In this document: piece after piece, positions 1 through 7,413 of the stretch
How the letters are laid out: each line of letters starts with the position of its first letter
Numbering within the stretch: position 1 is the first letter of the stretch
From: Rhodothermia bacterium
Lineage (GTDB): Bacteria > Bacteroidota > Rhodothermia > Rhodothermales > JABDKH01
DNA length: 9,819 nucleotides
Assembly: GCA_018679295.1 (NCBI GenBank)
Contig: JAHHLP010000353.1
Location: 1-9,819 of the forward strand
Direction of reading: 5' to 3'
Program-made: the position numbers and the translations under genes
Notes under the pieces: generated by a model
The model's input: only the letters and a program-made list of their open reading frames with translations
Told to the model about the DNA's origin: nothing
Database searches by the model: none

Positions 1-178
1 ATGTGAGCCAGTCGTGTCCGATCTGTCTGATGGTCGCGATTTGCTCTGCCCGCGCCCTGACAGCCCCCGGCGGCATGTAGGTTTCCTGGTCCCATTCCAG
101 AACAGCGGCGGCGGCGTCGACGTCCCGAATTTTTGCGAGGCGTTTCTTGAGTTTGGAAAGGTGTTCGGCGTCTGGCAA
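1..178 (-). CDS. M32-family metallocarboxypeptidase (carboxypeptidase Taq type), N-terminal fragment
   Basis: Fifty-nine codons are visible before the gene leaves the window at base 1. The peptide holds the family's N-terminal signature: after a basic helix (LSKLKKRLAKIRDVDAAAA) comes LEWDQETYMPPGAVRARAEQ, very close to the [LEWDQxTYMPPGG..ARAEQ] segment near the start of M32 enzymes. Family members are cytoplasmic zinc metalloenzymes of about 500 residues that trim C-terminal residues from peptides; the HExxH zinc site would lie outside the window, so catalysis cannot be checked. The start is uncertain: the frame opens after a TAA at 206-208 and contains no ATG before the conserved block, only TTG at 178. 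An ATG at 213 is in another frame and would join only through an indel. The gene lies downstream of the histidine kinase on the same strand, and could be co-transcribed. Family assignment is confident; start is not. Confidence 0.8.
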   Translation of the reverse strand, partial: MPDAEHLSKLKKRLAKIRDVDAAAAVLEWDQETYMPPGAVRARAEQIATIRQIGHDWLT

Positions 179-290
179 GTCTCGTAAACGGTGATGTTGG
201 AGGTGTTAGACATCACAATTTACGTCGTTGCGAGCCAGCGCGTCGGGTGTTGGACCCGGTAGCGTTGCCAGGCAGGGAGGGGTGGGTCGG
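179..290. other. Gap between histidine kinase stop and carboxypeptidase start
   Basis: About 110 bp between two minus-strand genes. I see no hairpin followed by a T-run after the kinase stop at 291, no clear promoter hexamers and no Shine-Dalgarno sequence. The absence of an obvious terminator leaves read-through from the kinase gene into the carboxypeptidase gene possible. Confidence 0.4.
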
Positions 291-3200
291 CTATGCGGCC
301 GACTTCATTTGCACGGCGGGGATCTCGATCCAGAACTCGGCACCCTCGCCCGGTTCGCTGTTCACGCCTACGCGCCCGCCATGCATCTCCGCGATCGACC
401 GGACGATGTACAGCCCGAGACCCGTCGACATTTCGCCGCCGGTTGGCTTAGCCGACAGGCGCTGCAGTTTGCCGAAAACCTTCTCACGGTCGTCGAGCGT
501 TAGGCCCGGACCCTCGTCTTCCACGCAAACACGAATGGCATCCTTTATGTGCGTCATGCCGATGTTGACCACGCTACTGGGAGGCGAGTACTTGATCGCG
601 TTGCTGACCAGGTTGTCCAGGGCTCGCTGGATGCTCCGGGCGTCGACGCTGGCGCGAAATATCCCCCGCGGGTTAAACATGATCGTGATACCCTTTCTCC
701 TCGCGGCCGAGTTGTTCATGTTTATGACCGTCCGCGCGAGGTCCGCTAGGTCGGTATCTTCCGGCCGGAGCCGGTCCGTCCCGCCTTCAATCAGCTGCGA
801 GTCGAGCATGTCCTGAATAACACCATGCATGGTGGTTGCGGCTCGGTGTATGATCGGCAGCACATCCTTCGCCTTGGCCTGGTAGTCCTCGGGGTCGGAC
901 TTATCCAGGTTGTCAATGAGAAGCTCGCTGAATCCGACGAGGCTCGTGAGCGGATTGCGAAGGTCATGGGCAGCTATTCCAATGAACTCGTGATTCTGCT
1001 CCAAGGCTTTTTTCAGGTCGATATTTGTTCTTTCGATGGTCGACTTCTGGACCATCAACTCGTTCGTTCGCTCGCGCACTTTCTTTTCGAGCTTCATGTT
1101 CTGCGTCTTGAGTTGCCGCGTGCGAATCTTGTTGTGGCTCTCTGTCATCAGATAGAGAACGGCGCCACTTGCCGCCACGAAGATCAGGAACGCCCACCAC
1201 TTGCGGTACCATGGAAGTGCTCCCGTGAACGCAAGTGTCTCAGGCGTGCTCCAGACATAGCCGTCTTGTTGGGCTCGAACCTGAATGCCGTGCCGCCCCT
1301 CCTTCACGCTTGTAAACGCGAAACTCCGATCGAGCGTTGGTGCGGACCACTCGCTGCCTTCTTGGACCGTTCTTACCTGATAACGGATGTTGTGTCCCGG
1401 ATGGGACAGGGATGCGAATTCAACAACTACCGAGGCGCCAAATGGAATATCCGAGGCTCTGGCCTGTCCGTCGAGACGCTGGCCGTCAACCCGCAATCCC
1501 AACTCGATGGGCGTGGGAGTAGTGAGCGTTTCGCCAGGAGTCCGGCTCCACCTTGATACGCCACCGTAATGACCGACCCATAGTCGTTGGTCTGGATCAA
1601 TCACGAGGGACCGTGGATTGACTGTCAAGTTTGGCAGTCCCTTGTCTCGGTTGAACTGCGAGATGTGTCCGTCAGACAAGCGATAGAGACCGCGGCCGGT
1701 ACCGATCCACACGTTGCCGAATGCGTCGTGAGCGAGCGCACGAATCTCTTCGTCACGTAGCTGCATTTCCGATTCAAAATGCGTGACGCCATCTGGGCTG
1801 TAGGAGAGGAGTCCCTGGTTCGAAGCAAGCCAGAAGGTGCCCGAATCCGATATATCCAGATCGAACACCTGTAGATCCGAGGTTGGTTCAAATCCCAGGC
1901 TTTGGCTCACGTTCGCGAACCGGTCTTCTGCTGGCACGTACTTGAGCAGGTAGCTCTCGCCATCGCCCCCGGCGTACAACCCGTCGCCCACATACCGAAC
2001 CACATTGATGGCGGTCCTGACGCCACGCACCGGTCCGTAGAATTCGGCCTTGCCACGCCGGGTTACGTGGACAATCTCAGTCCGCTTGAAATGTGCCAGC
2101 CAAACGTCGCCGTTGGGTCCGGGAGCCATGCTGTTGATGGCCTGTTTGCTGCGGAGTGGAATGTGAGTCGTCCGCCCGCCCTGATGCAGGTAAACCGAGC
2201 CATTTCGGGATCCCGCCCAGATACGTATCCCGTCAGTGGCAACCGCGCTCAACGCCTCGGGAGTCCTGAACAGGACCTTTGCTCGCTGAGTGCCCGCACC
2301 GGACCTCAGTATCTCAAAGACTTCGTGATCGCGAACCCCGATTAGGCGGCCGGCTGGGCCAACGCTTAGTGCCTCTATCGCCGAGTTGCTAAACTCGAGC
2401 ACGGATTCAAAGAACTGCCTCCTTACGATGGCGAATCCGTTGTCAGAAGTCACGACAAGGTTGCGTTCACGATCGAACCCCAAATGGTTGATCACCTCGG
2501 AGTTCAACTCGACATACTTCTGTGCCGCGTATCGTCCATTGCGCTGGCGCAGGACACTCAGACCCGATGCCGATGACCCCACGAGCATATCTCCGTCCGG
2601 AGACCTGGCCAGATAGGTTACCGCCGGCGTATCGTTGACCTTGGTCCAGTTTGCAATCTTGCCTTCCTTACTCAGGCGCAGAGAATGAATGCCTTCTCCG
2701 CCTCCAAACCAGATTGACCCGTCGTCAGCGTTGATGGCCGTGTTGATCTGACTCACGATTCGACCGTCGGAAACCTGGTCCCAAGCGTCGCGGACTGGAT
2801 CAAATACGAAAAGGTGACCGCGCTCCGAACCTGCGATGAGGAATTCCTGCTCGTCCTCTACAAGCGTGTACGTCCGGATGAAAGAATCCGGCCATGAATC
2901 CTCAGGAAAACGATATCGCCTCGGCCCACTGTCCGAAAGCCGCACAAGGCCGCGCGCGTCGGCAATCCAGACTCGCCCGTGTAGGTCCTCGTACATGCTC
3001 TTGGGGTAGAAGAGCACCGAGTCCGTCGGCATCGATGTGCCCAAGAAACTCGTTTCGAACCGGGGCGACTGTGGCGTTCCCTCCTGACGTGCAACTCCGC
3101 CGTCCGTTATGATATAGCGATTACCCCGAGAATCCTGGAAGATCGACTTCACGTAGTTGTCAGGGAGGCCGTGCGCGGTCGTAAAGTTGACCAGTTCTAT

Positions 3201-3530
3201 TCCGTCGAATCGGACCAGACCGCCGTCGGTGGCGATCCACAGAAAGCCGGTCTCATCCTGATAGGACGACTTGGTGAGATTGTTCGGCAGGCCGTCGCTG
3301 GCCGTGAAACTGCTTACTGCCAGATTCTGAGCCGAAACCAGATCCTGGGCCGAAACGGGCCTTACGCAAATAGCCAGTGCGACCACGAAGGCAAGCGCCG
3401 GATTGACAGTGTTAATCCAATGCCTTCTAAGACACGATTGTGTGCAGTTATCCCAAGAACAGTCAGGTAACACGTCGGGGCTCGAGTGTGCGGGGCAAAA
3501 AATCGAGGTCAATAGAAAAAAGTCGACCAT
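291..3530 (-). CDS. Membrane sensor histidine kinase with Reg_prop beta-propeller, Y_Y_Y domain, HisKA and HATPase_c
   Basis: A 1079-residue kinase. Order: signal peptide about 35-61 (RRH, hydrophobic PALAFVVALAICV, cleavage after VSA61); many Reg_prop repeats about 65-665 (for example GFLWIATDGGLVRFDG, GNVWIGTGRGLYRLSDG) forming a periplasmic propeller; Y_Y_Y domain about 680-768; one membrane helix 773-794; coiled coil 800-845; HisKA with phospho-acceptor H855 in AAHDLRNPL; ATPase domain with N-box around N973/N977, G1 box DEGPGLT (1005-1011) and G2 box STGLGL. Family knowledge: the propeller and Y_Y_Y module sense a periplasmic signal and drive autophosphorylation in the cytoplasm. Unlike Bacteroides hybrid regulators, it ends after the ATPase domain with no receiver or AraC domain, and no response regulator is in the window. 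The ATG at 3530 directly follows an in-frame TGA, but gives an odd 35-residue leader before the signal peptide; GTG 3473 or ATT 3416 are alternatives. The ligand is unknown. Confidence 0.95.
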   Translation of the reverse strand: MVDFFLLTSIFCPAHSSPDVLPDCSWDNCTQSCLRRHWINTVNPALAFVVALAICVRPVSAQDLVSAQNLAVSSFTASDGLPNNLTKSSYQDETGFLWIATDGGLVRFDGIELVNFTTAHGLPDNYVKSIFQDSRGNRYIITDGGVARQEGTPQSPRFETSFLGTSMPTDSVLFYPKSMYEDLHGRVWIADARGLVRLSDSGPRRYRFPEDSWPDSFIRTYTLVEDEQEFLIAGSERGHLFVFDPVRDAWDQVSDGRIVSQINTAINADDGSIWFGGGEGIHSLRLSKEGKIANWTKVNDTPAVTYLARSPDGDMLVGSSASGLSVLRQRNGRYAAQKYVELNSEVINHLGFDRERNLVVTSDNGFAIVRRQFFESVLEFSNSAIEALSVGPAGRLIGVRDHEVFEILRSGAGTQRAKVLFRTPEALSAVATDGIRIWAGSRNGSVYLHQGGRTTHIPLRSKQAINSMAPGPNGDVWLAHFKRTEIVHVTRRGKAEFYGPVRGVRTAINVVRYVGDGLYAGGDGESYLLKYVPAEDRFANVSQSLGFEPTSDLQVFDLDISDSGTFWLASNQGLLSYSPDGVTHFESEMQLRDEEIRALAHDAFGNVWIGTGRGLYRLSDGHISQFNRDKGLPNLTVNPRSLVIDPDQRLWVGHYGGVSRWSRTPGETLTTPTPIELGLRVDGQRLDGQARASDIPFGASVVVEFASLSHPGHNIRYQVRTVQEGSEWSAPTLDRSFAFTSVKEGRHGIQVRAQQDGYVWSTPETLAFTGALPWYRKWWAFLIFVAASGAVLYLMTESHNKIRTRQLKTQNMKLEKKVRERTNELMVQKSTIERTNIDLKKALEQNHEFIGIAAHDLRNPLTSLVGFSELLIDNLDKSDPEDYQAKAKDVLPIIHRAATTMHGVIQDMLDSQLIEGGTDRLRPEDTDLADLARTVINMNNSAARRKGITIMFNPRGIFRASVDARSIQRALDNLVSNAIKYSPPSSVVNIGMTHIKDAIRVCVEDEGPGLTLDDREKVFGKLQRLSAKPTGGEMSTGLGLYIVRSIAEMHGGRVGVNSEPGEGAEFWIEIPAVQMKSAA
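3321..3356 (-). repeat. 18-bp tandem duplication over the kinase signal-peptide cleavage site
   Basis: Two adjacent 18-bp units (3321-3338 and 3339-3356) differ at two positions and encode VSAQNL and VSAQDL. The in-frame duplication copies the AxA-like cleavage site VSA|Q, so signal peptidase could cut at either copy. It lies at the junction of the signal peptide and the first propeller repeat. Confidence 0.75.
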
Positions 3531-3600
3531 TCAGGGCAGGTATCGGGCAGTTTGGGCAAAAATTGAGTCTGAATGAAGAAATTCTTTAGATCATGAGAAG
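3531..3600 (-). promoter_or_regulatory. Leader/upstream region of the histidine kinase gene
   Basis: Short AT-richer stretch between the terminator of the OmpA-type gene and the kinase start, where a kinase promoter is expected because the preceding hairpin should stop read-through. No convincing -35/-10 pair is seen. The word GGGCAAAAATTGAG here (about 3554-3567 on the plus strand) recurs imperfectly as GGGCAAAAAATCGAG about 60 bp away (around 3493-3507), inside the doubtful N-terminal part of the kinase frame, which fits that part being untranslated leader. Confidence 0.3.
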
Positions 3601-3650
3601 GGACAACAAAGAAACGGGCCGCGAGAAGGAAATTTCTCCCGCGACCCGTT
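3601..3650 (-). terminator. Intrinsic terminator of the OmpA-type gene
   Basis: Read on the minus strand, 27 bp after the TAA at 3677-3679, AACGGG-T-CGCG-(GG bulge)-AGAA pairs with TTCT-CGCG-G-CCCGTT around an ATTTCC loop: about 15 pairs including one U-G wobble. A T-rich tail (TCTTTGTTGT) follows. This is a classic Rho-independent terminator and separates the OmpA-type transcript from the kinase gene. Confidence 0.75.
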
Positions 3651-3676
3651 GTAAGACAGTGAGTTAAGATGCGCTG

Positions 3677-5170
3677 TTACAAGCCTGAGAGCGGCTCACC
3701 GGACAGGCTGAGGATTACGTCGATTCGACGATTTTGAGCTCGGCCGGCGCTGGTTTCATTGCTCGCGATCGGCTGTGACTCACCGTATCCCGCGGCGGTG
3801 ATCCTTTCTGCGCTGGTTGACATGTTCGCGAGCAGGTATTCTCGGACCGCGTCGGCGCGCCGCTTGCTGAGAGAGAGGTTCGTTGCGTCATACCCCTGCG
3901 AGTCGGTATGGCCCGCAATCACGACAGGTGACGACGGGAACTCGCGTAGTACGCGCTGCACCTTGGTCAGCAAACCGAAGTTGGCTGGCCTGATTTCGGC
4001 GCTGCCTACCGGAAACTGCAGCCCGTAAAGGCGTACGATCATCTGGTTGCCGGAGATAAGCACTTCGGCCTCGTCCTTCTCAAACGTAGACTTGATACGA
4101 TCTATCTTGGCATCCTTTTCTTCGCGAACCTGGAGTTCAGCGAGTACAGCTCTTTCGCGCTGCTCCAGCAGAGCAAGTCGCGTATCAAGTGAGTCCGCCA
4201 ACTCTTTCATGCGCTGCAAATCGACGTTGATTAGGCGGTCGATTTCAGCATTCTTGCGAGCAAGCTCTTCCTCAAGGTTCGTCCGGTCGTCGTACAGGCT
4301 TTGAATGCTGCTGACGATTTCGGCGATTGCCGGCTCAGCTCCTTCCGCAAAGTCCGGTGACCTGTTGAGTTTTTCGGCGACAGCGGCAATGTGGGCCTCA
4401 TATTCCAGCATTAGTGGCTCGACCGTCGTCCGGACGTCGTCATCAACCTTGCGGGCGGTTCGGGCGATTCGGGCCGCACGCGTGAACTGCGAAGACGCCT
4501 CCTCGGCCAACTCGCGAGCGACAGACCGGTCATAGCGGTTCTCCTTCAATTCGCTCTCCGCTCGGTTGAGGAGCGCCTCCGCATCGGCGAAGGTGGCTGA
4601 TGACCACTTGGGAGCCTCCGCTTTCACCGCCGCGGAGCGAGCGTCACGAGTCTTGCCGAGTACATCGGCCCGGATGGCCTTCAACTCCGCCGTTCTGAAG
4701 GCTCTCTCCGCCCTGGACGCGCGCTCCCGCGTTCCGTTCTGATCGCCCTTTTCGACTCGTTTGCCTGCCTCAAGCAGTTGCTCTTCCGCCTCTTCCCAGT
4801 CTCTCGAGGCAAATTCGGGCGCATTCGCTTCTGCCGCAGCGCCACGCGATTCGATCGCGTCGCGCAGAAGTACGGTGCCCACCTCCACGTAGCCCTCGGC
4901 TCTTTCAATCGATCGCCGTGCCTCGGAGAGCAACTTGCGGATGTCGTCGATCTTTCCGCCTCGGCTGAACTGCCGCTGAGCTTCGCCCAGCTTTTTGGCG
5001 GCCTCGCTGTAGTGAGTCGGTGAAATCAGATCGACCTGCTCCGCTCGCGCATTGTCAAGCCTAACCGACACCTGGCTGATCTCGTTCTCTATCGTCTGTG
5101 ATAGGCTTGCCTGCGGTGACGCAAGGGATGCCAAAATCACAAGGGCGACTACTGTCCTTGCTAACGTCAT
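3677..5170 (-). CDS. Envelope protein with N-terminal helical repeats and C-terminal OmpA (peptidoglycan-binding) domain
   Basis: A 497-residue exported protein. Residues 1-24 are a signal peptide (MTLARTVVALVILASLASPQ, cleavage near S24). Residues 40-245 hold three imperfect units of about 68 residues anchored at P51, P118 and P187, each with an aromatic residue, an (E/D)AE/EAA helix and a K/R-E-G/N-D turn, resembling DUF4398-type helical repeats. Residues 285-365 are a charged coiled coil. Residues 375-490 are an OmpA C-terminal domain: LQFPVGSAEIRP, AGHTDSQG with diaminopimelate-contacting D423, and AGRAQNRRIDV with R477/R482. Family role: non-covalent attachment of the outer membrane or a periplasmic partner to peptidoglycan. 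There is no beta-barrel, so this is a periplasmic tether rather than a porin; an outer-membrane lipid anchor is not evident because there is no lipobox. The start has no Shine-Dalgarno sequence but an AATAAA run just before ATG. It is divergent from the DUF885 gene. Confidence 0.93.
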   Translation of the reverse strand: MTLARTVVALVILASLASPQASLSQTIENEISQVSVRLDNARAEQVDLISPTHYSEAAKKLGEAQRQFSRGGKIDDIRKLLSEARRSIERAEGYVEVGTVLLRDAIESRGAAAEANAPEFASRDWEEAEEQLLEAGKRVEKGDQNGTRERASRAERAFRTAELKAIRADVLGKTRDARSAAVKAEAPKWSSATFADAEALLNRAESELKENRYDRSVARELAEEASSQFTRAARIARTARKVDDDVRTTVEPLMLEYEAHIAAVAEKLNRSPDFAEGAEPAIAEIVSSIQSLYDDRTNLEEELARKNAEIDRLINVDLQRMKELADSLDTRLALLEQRERAVLAELQVREEKDAKIDRIKSTFEKDEAEVLISGNQMIVRLYGLQFPVGSAEIRPANFGLLTKVQRVLREFPSSPVVIAGHTDSQGYDATNLSLSKRRADAVREYLLANMSTSAERITAAGYGESQPIASNETSAGRAQNRRIDVILSLSGEPLSGL

Positions 5171-5264
5171 TTTATTGGGGATGCAACGTGGGAGGGATAC
5201 TGTGCTGGCAACCTACCGCGCCAAGTCCGATAAAATCAACGACCTGATGCCCGCCGGCGCGTAT

Positions 5265-5296
5265 TGCATGGGTATTCAAGAATGCCCTGGAATGCA
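5265..5296. promoter_or_regulatory. Imperfect palindrome in the divergent region (candidate operator or leader hairpin)
   Basis: Inner arms GGGTATTC (5270-5277) and GAATGCCC (5280-5287) pair with one G-T step around AA. Outer arms TGCAT (5265-5269) and ATGCA (5292-5296) also match, separated on one side by the extra bases TGGA. It lies about 95 bp upstream of the OmpA-type start and about 200 bp upstream of the DUF885 start. It could be a dimeric regulator site or an RNA hairpin; the sequence alone does not decide. Confidence 0.45.
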
Positions 5297-5365
5297 CGCT
5301 GCGATATAGGCCGACTCAGTGGCAGTCGTGGGGTGATTCGCTACGACTCCGCTGCCCTGGAATGC
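5283..5365 (+). repeat. Exact 13-bp direct repeat TGCCCTGGAATGC, 70 bp apart
   Basis: TGCCCTGGAATGC occurs at 5283-5295 and again at 5353-5365. The first copy overlaps the palindrome and is preceded by another GAATGC (5280-5285), exactly 10 bp from the GAATGC at 5290-5295, one helical turn. A match of this length within 330 bp is unlikely by chance. Candidate binding sites for a shared regulator of the divergent pair. Confidence 0.5.
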
Positions 5366-5498
5366 CGTGAAACGGTGGCCTGGATCGTTGAGGTTTCTTC
5401 ATCGTATTCGCAATGTTGCCGGCACAGGCCACACGTTAGACGCGTCGATGTCGGGCCGTTCAACCACATGCCTTACCCACGATCCTGCTGATCGCTCA

Positions 5499-7268
5499 AT
5501 GACCAACATCCCAATAAGGGCCGCCCTGCTGGCATCAATGTCGATGGTAGTGCTGGCGGCTACGCAAGGCTGTTCGACCGATGATCGGGCGACCGGTGTT
5601 ACAGTCGCTGTCGACCGGATCGCCGATGAATACGTTGTCGAGTACTTCCAGAAGTTTCCGCAGTCGGCCACGTCGGAAGGTGTCGAGAACGCGGACCACC
5701 ATAGACTCGAAGACACCTCCCCAAAGGCCTATTCGGCGTGGCATTTGGTTGAGGATGCATTGCTGCTTCGGCTGGAAGAGCTGGATACGAGCGCGCTCGA
5801 CGGCACCCCTCAGTACATCACATATCAGTTTCTAAAGAGCCGGTTGAAGCAGTCGATCGGTCGAAGGGTCTGCCGCATGGAGCTGTGGAACGTAAGCCCG
5901 ACGTACACGGGCTGGCAGGCACGTATCGCCTTTCTGGCCTCGATCCAACCCGTAGGGGACGATCCTGAACGCGCCGACGCCCTGAATCGTTTTGGTAGCC
6001 TGCCGGACTACCTCAACCAGGAGATCGCGAATCTCCGCGAAGGATTGTCAACAGGGTACGCGGCTCCGACGAATAACGTCCGCGCGGTTATCGAACAGAT
6101 GAACGCCCTGGTAGAGACTCCCATCGAGCAATCGCCATTCATGCAGTTGTCCACGGAAGGGCCTGAGGAATTCGTGTCCGCTGTCCGACGGATGGTGGAA
6201 GATCAGATACGGCCGGCCCTGAAAAAGTACCGGGATTTCCTTGTTGACGAGTACCTCGATCAGGCCAGGACCACTGTTGGCGTAAAGGCCAATCCGGACG
6301 GCGAAGCGTGCTACAAGGCAAGCGTCGCGTACTATGCGACGTACGACGTGCCGGCCGCTGAAATTCATGCCGTCGGTCTCGAGCAGATGCGTCTGATCGA
6401 AAATGAAATGCGCGAGATCGGTGAGCGAAGCTTCGGCGTGTCTTCTCCGGCGGAGTTGATGCTACTCGTTCGTCGGAGTCCGTACCTGTTCAGCTCAAGG
6501 CAGGAGATTCTAGACTACGTGCAGGCCGCCGTCGACCGATCTGGTGATGCGGTCCCCGAGTGGTTCGGTATTGTCCCGGAGGCCGAGGTGATTGTGGAGC
6601 CGTATCCGGAATGGCAGGAAAAGAACGCGCCCGGAGCAGAGTATCAGAGTCCATCAGACGACGGCACGCGGCCGGGCATCTATCGGGTCAACACCTATCA
6701 GCCGGAGACAATCAGTAAAGCCGGCATCGAGTCGACGGCTTTTCATGAGGCGTATCCAGGCCACCATCTTCAGATCGCAATTGCCAAAGAGCGCGACGAT
6801 CTGCATGACGTCCAGAGATATTTCGGTCCATCGGGATTCTCAGAGGGATGGGCGCTATACGCCGAACGTCTGTCGGACGAGATGGGGGTCTTTTCGGACG
6901 ACATCGACCGTGTTGGACTGCTTTCCAACGAGGCTTTGCGGGCCGCGCGACTCGTTGTGGATTCCGGCATGCATGCGCTTGGCTGGACCAGGCCGCAGGC
7001 CGTCGAATACCTCATCACACATACAGCCGAAAATCCGGCACGTGCTGAGGCCGAAATCGACCGCTATATAGCCGTCCCCGGACAGGCGACGTCGTATATG
7101 CTTGGAAACCTCGAGATAAGACGACTGCGCCAGATGGCGGAGGACAGGCTTGGCGAGAACTTCGATATCAAGTCTTTTCACGATCGAGTGCTTGAGAACG
7201 GCGCCTTGCCGCTGTCCCTGCTCCGTCAAAAAATTCAGTCTTGGGTCGATAATGAATCTGCAGCATAG
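5499..7268 (+). CDS. DUF885-family exported protein, predicted metallopeptidase-like, putative lipoprotein
   Basis: 589 residues from the chosen start, the usual size for DUF885 proteins. ATG 5499 is preferred over the in-frame ATG at 5367 because it directly begins a signal peptide (MTNIPIRAALLASMSMVVLA) ending in ATQGC25, a lipobox-like site followed by STDD; the -3 residue is T, so lipidation is likely rather than certain. Family hallmarks seen: FHEAYPGHHLQ (H416, E417, H422, H423), a gluzincin-like HExxPGHH motif; SEGWALYAE (449-456), supplying a conserved glutamate; and a C-terminal YIAVPGQATSYMLG segment. The substrate is unknown; family annotation points to zinc-dependent hydrolysis of peptides or amides in the periplasm, and this is an inference. 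The visible catalytic-type residues are all intact. There is no Shine-Dalgarno sequence. The desaturase gene follows 145 bp later on the same strand. Confidence 0.9.
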   Translation: MTNIPIRAALLASMSMVVLAATQGCSTDDRATGVTVAVDRIADEYVVEYFQKFPQSATSEGVENADHHRLEDTSPKAYSAWHLVEDALLLRLEELDTSALDGTPQYITYQFLKSRLKQSIGRRVCRMELWNVSPTYTGWQARIAFLASIQPVGDDPERADALNRFGSLPDYLNQEIANLREGLSTGYAAPTNNVRAVIEQMNALVETPIEQSPFMQLSTEGPEEFVSAVRRMVEDQIRPALKKYRDFLVDEYLDQARTTVGVKANPDGEACYKASVAYYATYDVPAAEIHAVGLEQMRLIENEMREIGERSFGVSSPAELMLLVRRSPYLFSSRQEILDYVQAAVDRSGDAVPEWFGIVPEAEVIVEPYPEWQEKNAPGAEYQSPSDDGTRPGIYRVNTYQPETISKAGIESTAFHEAYPGHHLQIAIAKERDDLHDVQRYFGPSGFSEGWALYAERLSDEMGVFSDDIDRVGLLSNEALRAARLVVDSGMHALGWTRPQAVEYLITHTAENPARAEAEIDRYIAVPGQATSYMLGNLEIRRLRQMAEDRLGENFDIKSFHDRVLENGALPLSLLRQKIQSWVDNESAA

Positions 7269-7413
7269 CTTTCTCTCGTAGAGCGGAATCGAAAGTCGGT
7301 CTGTCGCGTACACGCGTGACCCCGCGAAAAACACCTTCTTTGCAAGAGCAGACATTCTGCTTCAGAAAGGTCTGGAGCGTTGTTCTGAAAATCTCACCCA
7401 AACCCCATTTTCG
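7269..7413 (+). promoter_or_regulatory. Gap before the desaturase gene with two short inverted repeats
   Basis: CGCGT-AC-ACGCG lies at 7305-7316 and AGCAGA-CAT-TCTGCT at 7347-7361, the second 53 bp before the desaturase ATG. Neither is followed by a T-run on the plus strand, so they are poor terminators. The second is placed where an operator or a small leader hairpin could act on the desaturase gene. No clear promoter hexamers were recognised. Confidence 0.35.

Larger units (their letters stand above)
5171..5498. promoter_or_regulatory. Divergent intergenic region between the OmpA-type and DUF885 genes
   Basis: These 328 bp must carry the promoters of both flanking genes. I find no convincing sigma-70 hexamer pair on either strand. 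The region does hold clustered symmetric and repeated words (palindrome 5265-5296; 13-bp repeat at 5283-5295 and 5353-5365), which are good operator candidates. An open frame in line with the DUF885 gene reaches back to 5367, but its first 44 codons do not resemble protein of any known kind and precede an obvious signal peptide. No small gene or RNA gene is recognised. Confidence 0.5.

Noticed and set aside
247..816. Open frame of 189 codons on the plus strand
   Set aside because: Antisense to the HATPase_c domain of the kinase; low-complexity S/R-rich peptide without family features.
825..1556. Open frame of 243 codons on the plus strand
   Set aside because: Fully antisense to the conserved kinase, membrane and Y_Y_Y segments of the histidine kinase; its peptide has no recognisable domain and arises from codon bias of the real gene.
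5367..5498. In-frame N-terminal extension of the DUF885 protein
   Set aside because: The 44 residues precede an evident signal peptide and lipobox; a buried signal sequence would not work, and the DNA there carries the direct repeat and looks regulatory.
7305..7316. CGCGTACACGCG as terminator of the DUF885 gene
   Set aside because: Five-bp arms with a 2-nt loop and no following T-run; kept only as a minor inverted repeat.
6855..7355. Open frame of 166 codons on the minus strand
   Set aside because: Lies opposite the conserved C-terminal half of the DUF885 gene and shows no family motif.
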